Shown piece after piece: positions 54,012-62,728 of a stretch of DNA of 64,000 bases. This DNA is from Amoebophrya sp. A120 (taxonomy: Eukaryota > Sar > Dinophyceae > Syndiniales > Amoebophryaceae). The notes under the pieces were generated by a model. The model had not been told where the DNA came from and ran no database searches. It saw only the letters and a list, made by a program, of their open reading frames with translations. The stretch lies in the NCBI GenBank assembly GCA_905178155.1, contig CAJINV010000001.1:1228606-1292605 (forward strand), in the 5' to 3' direction. A program made the position numbers and the translations under genes. Positions within the stretch are counted from its first letter, which is position 1. Each line of letters begins with the position of its first letter.

Positions 54012-54370
54012 AGGTGGGGCGGTTTTTGGATAGTAGTAGAATAAGGGAAAGATAATGATGATACGAAAAATGCAGTACTAAATTCTCTGACCACGCGGCG
54101 CGTCATCATGCTCTTCAAAAGCAAAAATACAGCAACCTCTATGTACGAAAAACCCAGCACGCGTGATCTGATCATGGTGACAACTTTCTTAAACGACTAC
54201 ACTTTCGAAAGATAAGAGCCACACTACTGAGCGTGTCATCAGCAGATAGAGATTTGAAAGAATACGCTTGGAAAAAAATCAAAGAATATTTCAAAAGAAG
54301 CAGGCTGAAAGAAACTAACTTGGATGCCGCGGCGTCGATGTAATGAAACCGTTTGTATTTTATTAACTTT
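54012..54370. other. Intergenic
   Basis: No supported gene. Confidence 0.5.
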
Positions 54371-54957
54371 AAGTGGTGATGTTTTATTTTGGTTTTAAGG
54401 CGGCCGAATATGGAAACGTCCAAGATCAACAGAGAAGCTTCATAATTGGGCGACGGACGTGAACGTGTTTGTGTTGATTTTCCCTGGTCGTTTCAGACTT
54501 GCGGAAGTCCAAGTCGGTTCTCTCAGAAATAGAGCTTGTCGGTAGTTGTATGTACTAGTGGGGGAAGAGGAAATGTCTTGAGTTTCCGACTTCTGGTATC
54601 GGAATTCAGTCGGTCTCGGTACGACAGTGAAGCCCCCGTGAATCAACCACAGATTAGGACACCGAGTCACTCTGTACTCCTGATCCGCCTCACCCGCAGG
54701 TGGAAAACGTGGAAGATCGAAACAAACTTTAGTACAGACAAGAAAATGTTCACCAAACCAGTAGTATTATCTTCGTCGTAAGTAGACGGGGAGGTGGAGC
54801 AGGCATTTTTACCGCTGATCATCGGAAGGAAGGCAACACATATCTACCACCTCGGACAGTTTGTTCAAGAGCATTTATCATCTTCTGCTTTGTTTGTCAC
54901 GGCGGCCCGCCCTGCCAGAAGTATTTTGAACAAGAGAAGCACTAGTTGAGAAAGATT
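54371..54957 (+). repeat. Segmental duplication, copy 2 (upstream of the SGNH gene)
   Basis: Matches 51082-51660. Because both copies precede an MEKQVENT exon, the unit is probably promoter plus first exon of the SGNH gene. Confidence 0.8.
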
Positions 54958-55113
54958 ATTTTGGAACAACTTCTGATGAACTTCTGACTCTCCTGAACTT
55001 GGCCGATGTTCAAGCACTTCGTTACGTTTGGAAAACTTCGCTCGGCTTTGCACTTCGTCGCTTTAGTAAGATCAATCTGTCTCCCCCGGAACTTCTACGT
55101 CGAAAGAACCAAA

Positions 55114-56856
55114 ATGGAGAAACAAGTTGAGAACACCGACTTCTATGCGAACTACCACGGGCACACCGTGAACGACCTGAAACAGCTCGTGCGAATATTG
55201 CGAGGAAAAATCCCCCCTCCCCATATCGAAGAGGACATTTGTGATGCTGGATTTGCATACACAAATCGACTTGCATTGCTAGAAGGCCAAAAGACGCAGC
55301 TGTGGCCTGAATTGTAGGCAATTTGTCATGCTGCTTCCCTCTTCCAGTTGCCTCCTGTCATGCTGAAGATGCAAGGCTTTCCAACGCCAGCCAGCACTAC
55401 AGTCCGCATCCTTTGCCCTCTAGCATGACAACGTGATTTGTGGTCGCAAATCAGCAACACAAATTTTCGTTTTGATATGGGGAGGGGGCATTTTTCCTTT
55501 TGATAGCGAAATCTGCGCAGCGCGGGGAGGCGCCGGTTCATCTTATCAAATGCAAAAGCGTCTGGGTCTGGAAGAATGCAAGACTTGTCATGCATATTTC
55601 TCATGACCCATGATGCCTGTAATGCTTGAACTAGCATGGCAGACTTTTAGAGGGCTTCCTGATGCACCTTCCGCATGAGAAATGGCCTGTCTGTGTAGCA
55701 AAAGCTGTGCCCATCTTGCTGGCTATGCAATACAAATTTTTTTACAGTCGAGAAACAGCATGACAAGTTGCAATCTTCCAGACCCAGACATATTTTCAAT
55801 GCATACATCTACCTGATGGGCGATAGCACGCTGGACAACAAACACTGGCTGTATCCGCCTTCCCGCTTGGGCAAAAGTCGGCGGGCGTTGGAAGATCCGA
55901 GGTGTGGGGCCGCGGCCTGTAACGGATACGAACAGGCGCTGTCAGCGCCGAAGCGGAGCGTGATGGACGTCGCCTATTGGGTGAATCGAGCCGTTCTGGC
56001 GGATGTTAAAAATTCATCTGGTGCAGTCAACAAGACGAGCGGAGGACCCGGTGTCAACAAGACGAGCGGAGGGGGAGAGGAACAAAGCGCCGCGGAGGTC
56101 CAGAGTGAAGATCCGTCTGCTAGAGAGAGCACAACGACCTCCTCCCCGCCGTACGTGTGTGTGAATGCAGCGATCGAAGAGTCGACACTGGGCGGCCGGT
56201 CGGGGAACACGCTTCTGCCGCAGGACCGTTTTGTCTCGCACGCACTCACGGAGGAGGACGTAATTGTGGTTTCGGCCGGCGGGAACGACATTGCCCTCGC
56301 GCCCGGGTTCCTCACGGTTGTGAACATTTTGTCCGCACTGCTGTACTCGACCACTGTCGGGCAAAAGGAAAACGGGTACGCGCCCGGCCTGGCGCATTTC
56401 GTGAACCTGTTCGGAAAGCAGACGGAGGGTTTTTTGTTGAATGTGTTGCAGGGGAAACGACCGAAGGTGGTGGTGGTGTGCATGTTGTACTTTCTGAACA
56501 CGGATAGTAACCAGGCGAGCTGGGCCAACGGAACCTTGGGGATCCTCAAGTACAACTCGCAGCCGGAAATCCTGCAGGGCTTCATCCGCTACGTCTTCCA
56601 TCACGGCACGAAAAACGTCAAGATCCCGGGCGTCACGGTCGTGCCGCTGCCTCTGTTCGACACGCTGGACGGATCCGATACGCGCGACTACGTGGCCCGC
56701 GTGGAGCCCAGCGTCGTGGGGGGGAAGAAACTAGGCTTCGCGATTTGGAACGCCGTGAAAACGGGGCTTAATCTGCAGGAGCCCGCGCGGACCTCCACAA
56801 TGGAGGAGTTTTTGTCTGCGGGGGAAGATGTAGATGAGGGGGTACCAGAGGGTTGA
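55114..56856 (+). CDS. SGNH/GDSL-like hydrolase
   Basis: Exons 55114-55195, 55511-55543 (33 nt) and 55811-56856; 386 residues. Both gaps are introners. Block I is FIYLMGDSTLDNKHW with the nucleophile Ser of G-D-S. Block III is VVSAGGNDIAL (G-x-N-D). Block V is degenerate (RVEPSVVGGKKLG), with no standard D-x-x-H, so activity is uncertain. The second introner splits the strand leading into the G-D-S motif. SGNH enzymes are esterases or acyltransferases acting on lipid or carbohydrate esters. No signal peptide, and a Ser/Thr/Gly linker at about residues 110-150 contains a duplicated VNKTSGG. Truncated first-exon copies lie at 47982 and 51703. Confidence 0.75.
55196..55505 (+). mobile_element. 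Introner, family C, with paralogous empty site
   Basis: TIR core AAAATCCCCCCTCCCCATAT / ATATGGGGAGGGGGCATTTT. Perfect TSD GCGAA at 55191-55195 and 55506-55510. The paralogue at 48753-48801 reads straight through this point with one GCGAA. Confidence 0.97.
55544..55805 (+). mobile_element. Introner, family A
   Basis: TIR TATCAAATGCAAAAGCGTCT with GGGTCTGG and right end CCAGACCCAGACA...GCATA. Perfect TSD CATCT at 55539-55543 and 55806-55810. Excision joins RRRFI-YLMGDS. Confidence 0.94.
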
Positions 56857-57508
56857 CACTATCTAAGTACCGATCCTGCAAGAAGAACTTGTGTTTCATA
56901 TCACCAACTAAGATCTTCACGAGCTGGTTCCACCTGCCCCAAGATTTTCGAATTTTCTGCGTGATGATCCGCATAGACCTAGGTAGGCTGCCACAACGAA
57001 AATACACGACCGTGAATTCCATTGGTTTTGAAACTGACAGGAGCGTGTTCGGCATTTTTTCGTGTTTGATCACCAAATTGTGCCCGTCTAGTGCTCGCTT
57101 GATCTGGATCTTCACCGCCTATACCTAGAAATAAGTCTACTTCTGCTCCCGTGTTTCGAAATAATTTCTGCACTCGACACGGAATTCAATGCGCGACTTT
57201 TGTGTGATCAAATTTGGAGCCCTATCCACCCATGAAAGTGATTTGTTCCGCTTGATGAGTGTTTTCACAGCGACAGAACATCAATGTACTATAAATATCA
57301 AGACCACCTAAAACAGCTAGCCAGATTTTCTGTTCCCTGTCCGGTATTCAGTATGATTTTGGTTTGTCGGACGTAGAAGTGAGGTCGTCCTACGTTCCCT
57401 GGTCCTACGTAAAACTCTTTGCCGTTGTTGCTCAAAGTTTGATTCCTTTGATTATTTCGGATTTTTCTACTTCATTTTCGGAGCATCAGGGACATCAAAC
57501 GAAACAGC
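56857..57508. other. Intergenic
   Basis: No supported gene. Confidence 0.55.
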
Positions 57509-58975
57509 ATGGGCGGCAAACACAACAAGGGCAAGGGCAAGGGTAACAAGAAGGGCGGCGGCAAGCCGGCGACACCTGCGCCGGTCGCCCCGGAGCTGGT
57601 GGTGCTGCACAATTTGGCAAAGGAGGGCAAGCTGCAGGAAATGGTAGATCACGGCATGACTCACATAAATCTGCTCTACAACGACCACATTGCCCGTGTT
57701 CCCCTCCATCTCGCCGCGTACTACGGACATGTAGAAATTGTCGACAAAATACTCGAAATTTGCCCGGAGGCCGCGGATCGCCAAGCGCAGGATGCCTTTT
57801 TGCCGGCCCACTTCGCGGCGCAGCAGGGGCACCTGGAATGTCTACGGAGCCTGGTAAAAGTTGCGGGGACAATACGCACTGAAAAAATGTGATCTTCGTC
57901 ACAAGCCATCGTGAGCAATTTTTGCATGACTGTATAATAAGTTCTCATTGCAAAACTCCTGCTGCTAACGTAGTTGTAAACTGTGACGGTGATCATGATT
58001 TTTTTTCCTTCCACTTTCGACACAAGACGGGGAGATGAGAGTAGGCGGCGTGAAGAAGCTAATGCAGCGACTTGTCAAACTAGACCGCAATATGCTGCAC
58101 TTGGCCTGCGCTAAGCAGCACGTGGAGACGGCGCTTTATTTGGTATCTGCACAACACATTGAAGCATTGCATACTTTTAGAGATGCGTACTACTTCCTTT
58201 TTTCGGGGATTGGACTTATGAAATCGGCAGGACAGTTGCTTGCGATCATGGAACTCACCCTTGGCAATCCACTATCGTGTCTGCTGAAATTCCTCTCACA
58301 ACACACAAATCACCACAGATTGACAAGGGTTGCGACCTGTTTGCCAAGAACGCGCATGGCAAGAGTCCCTTCGAACTGCTGGACGACGAGCACCGAAGTT
58401 CCCTCCAGGCCAAGTTGCGCGAAATCGAAGAAAGCAAGAAGGCCAAACAGGAGGGAAATCCTGATGCCCATCCCGATGCACATAATCCGCAACACACCAA
58501 ACCAAAACCCAACGCCACCGCGACCCGTGCGGCTGCCGCATTGGCAGGAGCGACAGTGGCCGCAGCTGAAATCAGTCAGAAGGAAAAGGCAGCAGCGGCT
58601 TCAAGTTCATCGCGGCCCGAAGACGATACAGAGGGACCACAAGAAGCAGCAGCCACGACCTCAGCTTCCCCGAGGCTAGAGCCCCAAACCCTGAAGCGGC
58701 CGAAGGAGAAGCTTGCCACGACAGCGGAGGACATGGAAGCAAAGCTGGCGCGCATGCTCGGCGGCGGCGGGGGGGCGCCGAAGCCTGCAAAGGCTCCGAA
58801 GATCGCCAAAACCGCCGACGACATGGAGGCCAAGCTGGCCGCGCTCATGGCGGGCGGGGAGGCTGGTAAGAGTGGTGGAAGCACCACAAGCCAGGTACAA
58901 CCCGCTGCTCCGGCCGCGCCGCCGAAGAAAGCTGGGTTTTCACTGGACGACGTGCTGAAAAACAGTTACGATTGA
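57509..58975 (+). CDS. Ankyrin-repeat protein with basic N terminus
   Basis: Exons 57509-57853, 58035-58142 and 58319-58975; 369 residues; canonical introns (CTG/GTAAAA...GGGGAG; TTG/GTATCT...CCACAG). It starts MGGKHNKGKGKGNKKGGGK, a Gly/Lys tail that could bind nucleic acid or membranes; the MGG start is also N-myristoylation-like. Three to four ankyrin repeats follow (VPLHLAAYYGHVEIVDKIL; LPAHFAAQQGHLECLRSL; NMLHLACAKQHVETALYL; NAHGKSPFELL). The C-terminal half is Ala/Lys/Glu-rich and carries a duplicated block TAEDMEAKLARML / TADDMEAKLAALM. Ankyrin stacks bind proteins; the partner is unknown. Confidence 0.8.
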
Positions 58976-59757
58976 AGATAACGACGCACAAAAGCGACAG
59001 CGGATAAAAAGAAAGGGGCTTTATTTCTTTACATTTTTTGCCAGAACGAAAAAGCTAAAGCACCGCTCAGCTGCGAGGTGGCTTACATTTGCGCTCCGCA
59101 TCTATTTGTCAACCACAAGAGAAAAAACAAAAAGATTCGGCGTGGGAAGCTGCCAAAAAATCCTCGCTTCGAAAGTTAGTACACGCTGGGAGCAGATGAA
59201 CAGAGGTTGCCATTGTTTGCTCAAATTGTTCGCACGTGTCTTCTCTTTCGGTGTCTGGAACCTCTGCAAAGATTCATATTATTCATGTGCTCGTGGTGTC
59301 ATTTTTTCTCTCTCGATTTGATTGTTGCTTCGCACGTGTGCCGTGTCCGTGTGTGATATCTCGCAATGAAGGCATTGCAAATGAAGACTCAAAGACACCT
59401 GGAGAGATAGTTGGCGAGCTGCATGATCGCAGTGCGCTTTTTTTCGCTCGTCGCCTAAAGATTGAAAGAAAGTTCCGCTGAACTACTTACCGTGTTGCCT
59501 TCCATGGCAACTTGATCTCGTTTCCTGGCCGATGTAGAGACTAGAAGGGTTCTACCCGTTTGATAATACATTCTTTATTTTTTTCATCTTCGAAACTCGG
59601 AGTAATAAAACGTGCAAAACGATAAAGAATAGTGCACTTGTCCCTTTTTTCATCAACGAGACACCGCGGTAATTCCCCGCAGCGCACTTCTCTTCTAAGT
59701 CAACCTGGTGAGCGCGCTCGCCCCCGCCCCTCGCCAGAAAGGTTCTCATACTACAAG
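58976..59757. other. Intergenic
   Basis: No supported gene. The next frame is open from 59632, but its first ATG is 59758. Confidence 0.55.
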
Positions 59758-62728
59758 ATGTCAACGGCCAGCTTCCGGCCCCCGTCCCGGAGGCGGACGA
59801 TGGACCCTCGGCGCGCGGCAGGAGCCGACCACCAAAGCGCCACTCCGGTTGTCGCTGAGCCAGCAACTTCCCCCCCATTCGCCGCGAAAATCGATTTGGG
59901 AGGAGTGTCGACCGACGCAGGAGGGCAGTCCAGCTCAACCGAGTCGGTTCCGTCCGCTGGGGAGGAGCACTTGCTGTCCGCAGGGGTACGTTCCATGGCA
60001 GTCGTGGGGCGTGCGGAAGAACCCTCTGGCACGACCGATGCTGCTGCAATATCGTCCACCTCGTCGTCTTCACACAATAATATTAAGCCGCCCTTCGGGC
60101 CAGCATCCTCTTCAACGACGACGACGACGATGTTCTGCAGCAAGAGCACGACCGCGGCATCTTCGGTTTTCCAAACGCCGAAGCACAGTGACCAGCAGCT
60201 CACCATCGAGCGATCGGAGTCAAACGTGTCGCAAGCGTCTTCCAATACGCTGCACGTGCCCGGAAATGGTACTGCTGGACCGCCGAGGCACCGCACACGC
60301 CCTTCGCAAGAGAGGAGTTCTAACGTGAGCAACTCTACTACGGCGTCGGCGTCCAAAATTCGCGGCTCTGGAAGTGGCACTATCAAATGCAAAAATGTCT
60401 GGGTCTGGAAAGTTGGCAGGTTTGTCATGCATATTTTGCATAACCCATGATGCATGTAATCCATGACCTAGCATCACAGATTTTTAAACAGCCTTCTGAT
60501 GCGTATTCCGCATGAGAAATGCCCACTCCATGTAGCACAAACTGCACTCCTCTTGCTGGTCACGCAATAGAACTTTTTTTACCTTCCAAAGCCAGCATCA
60601 CAAGTTGCAACCTTCCAGACCCAGACATATTTGCATTCCATAGGCACGAGTTGTGCGCCGGACCGCCGCGGGTCCGCCCGGAGGAAAAGTATCAAAAGGA
60701 AAAATCCCCCCTCCCCATATCGAAACAAAGTTTCTGATGCTGGATTTGCGTACACAAATCAGGTCTGTCTTGCTGGAGAGGACTGCAGGCATATGACAAG
60801 CCTGGATCGAGAGGCTTGGACGTAGGGGACTAGCATGACAGATGTCGGCTCTGTAAGCCCAACAGCATCGCAAACCGCCGGCATAATGCGGCGGACTCTC
60901 TGGCTTTGCCTTCTTGCAAGACAGACAGGATTTGTGACCTCCAATCTGCATCGCAAATTTTCAGACGAATGCGTTTTCAATATGGGGAGGGGGGATTTTT
61001 CCTCTCAATAAAAAGCATGATTGATTTGGAGCAGAAACTGCAGGAGCCGCTGCTGGGCACGCGGCGCGGCGTGGAAGAAAACGAGGAGTTTCGGGCAGCG
61101 GAGGAGAAGCCGCCGCCGAGCCCCGTAATGTATCCTGTGTAAAAACGTCTCCACACCATAGTCAAGATGGGAAATCTGCTAGAAAAATCCACAAGGCTTC
61201 GTTGCTGCGCATGACAAGTGTGGCCTCGTAGTGCAATCCTGTTCAGCTAGTTCACCAGCATCACAGACCCGGCATATCATGCTGATTGGAGCATGACAAA
61301 TCCCGAAACACGACGAAAAAACGCTTCTCATGGGGCTCCGCATGAGAAGCATCCTCAGCATGCAGAATTGCATTACAGCTATGTTGTGGGGACGTTTTTA
61401 CAAATGATATCTTGCCGGCCCTGGTCACGCACTCGCTGAAAGCGACCTCCGAAATGGCCGCGCAGAAGTTTGGGAACACGCTCGGCTACATTCAGGAGTG
61501 CGTGCAGAAAGGCCCGGAAGGCGTGCGGTCACTCACCTTCGTAGGGGGCGTGATTATGGTACTAATTGTCTATAGGCTTTTCTTGTAGGAACATCAAACG
61601 AACCCAAGTTCGCTCGCAGTCTGATGTGGACAAGTTGAGTTCTTTCGTGTTTTGCAACTTTGTGGACATCGGTGGTCAAGTACCACTTCACTGGTATACT
61701 CAACTCTTCTACTCCCCCACTGCTCAACTCAGACCGTTATCAAATGCAAAAATGTCTGGGTCTGGAAGAGTTGGAACTTGTCATGCTGTTTTTGGACCCT
61801 AAAAAAATTCGTATTGCATGACCAGCAAGTGCAAGAGGGGTACAATTTGTGCTACACGGATAGGGCATTTCTCATGCGGAAGGTGCATCAGAAGCCCTCT
61901 AAAAGTCTGCGACGCTAGGTCATGCATTACAGGCATCACGGGCCATGAGAAATATGCATGACAAATCTTGCATTCTTCCAGACCCAGACATTTCTACATT
62001 TGATAGCCGTCTACTACGGGTTCACGCTGCTGAACGTGTTCAGTGTGCTGACGATATCAAATGCAAAAGTGTCTGGGTCTGGAAGATTGCCAGATTTGTC
62101 TAGCTTGTCTGGCATGACCAAAAAGTTTGTGATGCGTGTCCAAGAAGAGACCCGTTTGCCTGTCATGCAAAAACGCAGTCTGTCATGCGAAAAACGCAAC
62201 ACAAAGAAGCGCAGATGTTTCTGACGCTTGCCTGTGCATTACAGAGCATTTACTATTCCCAACGCAGCATTACAAGTTTCCAGACCCACACATTTTTGCT
62301 GTTGATAGACGAATCCCTTCAGCTATTTCATGAACGTGACCTTCCTCCTGTTCGGGTGGATCACTGTTATCTGGGAGGCCAGCGAGGTATTACTGCAGGA
62401 TTGGCGACCCCTGCGGGAGTACCAGGCGTGGATTGCAGAATACATGAAATGTTTGGCGATTCCCTGGTGCCTCGGGATCTTCTACCTCTACATCGGCTGT
62501 CTGCAGGTCATGCTGCATTCAGTTCTGTCCGTGGAGTCCCTGTTGGGGTTGTACTATCGAAGTGGAACAATGCGAACTACAAAGAGACTGCTTTGCTTCC
62601 GTTTCTGGTGTATTTCAATTTCTGAGCGGGAATGCAACTGCTGCATGACAGATTTGGGAGTGTTTCTCACCGGTACCTCCATGATAGAAAAACGCTGGAA
62701 GTTCTTTTATACGAAAATGTATGGCTAG
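59758..62728 (+). CDS. Multi-pass membrane protein, COPI-associated-like, five introners
   Basis: Exons 59758-60380, 60648-60689, 61016-61130, 61415-61558, 61733-61737, 62011-62054 and 62313-62728; 462 residues, frame kept throughout. Five gaps are introners; 61559-61732 looks like a canonical intron (ATG/GTACTA...ACTCAG). The 5-nt fifth exon is just the left TSD of an introner; a single intron 61559-62005 is equally in frame. The first 200 residues are Ser/Thr-rich. After SLKATSEMAAQKFGNTLGYI come hydrophobic segments (FVGGVIMTVYYGFTLLNVFS; MNVTFLLFGWITVIWEA; IPWCLGIFYLYIGCLQV). Their spacing and the F-G-W...G-x-F-Y-x-Y-x-G pattern resemble the COPI-associated protein family of Golgi vesicles. 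The 3' end is uncertain. Confidence 0.55.
60381..60642 (+). mobile_element. Introner, family A
   Basis: TIR TATCAAATGCAAAAATGTCT with GGGTCTGG; right end CCAGACCCAGACATATTTGC. Perfect TSD GGCAC at 60376-60380 and 60643-60647. Excision joins GSG-TSCAPD. Confidence 0.94.
60690..61010 (+). mobile_element. Introner, family C
   Basis: TIR core AAAATCCCCCCTCCCCATAT and its complement. Perfect TSD AAAAG at 60685-60689 and 61011-61015. Only 42 nt of exon separate it from the previous introner. Excision joins ARRKS-MIDLEQ. Confidence 0.94.
61131..61409 (+). mobile_element. Introner, family B, worn TSD
   Basis: TIR TATCCTGTGTAAAAACGTCT at the left and GGGGACGTTTTTACAAATGA at the right. Flanks TAATG / TCTTG match 3 of 5. 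Excision of 61131-61414 joins SPVM-PALVTH in frame. Confidence 0.85.
61738..62005 (+). mobile_element. Introner, family A, at an intron-exon border
   Basis: Family A TIRs at both ends. TSD ACCGT (61733-61737) / GCCGT (62006-62010). The left TSD directly follows the acceptor of a canonical intron. Confidence 0.88.
62055..62307 (+). mobile_element. Introner, family A
   Basis: TIR TATCAAATGCAAAAGTGTCT with GGGTCTGG; right end CCAGACCCACACA. Perfect TSD GACGA at 62050-62054 and 62308-62312. Excision joins FSVLT-NPFSYF within a membrane region; the exon before it is 44 nt. Confidence 0.93.

Noticed and set aside
55114-56856. Calling the SGNH protein an active esterase
   Set aside because: The block V Asp-x-x-His is not visible, so only the fold is claimed.
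1435-62307. Introners as assembly artefacts or adapter-like contamination
   Set aside because: They differ in sequence between copies, carry site-specific 5-bp duplications and restore frames when removed, which an artefact would not do.
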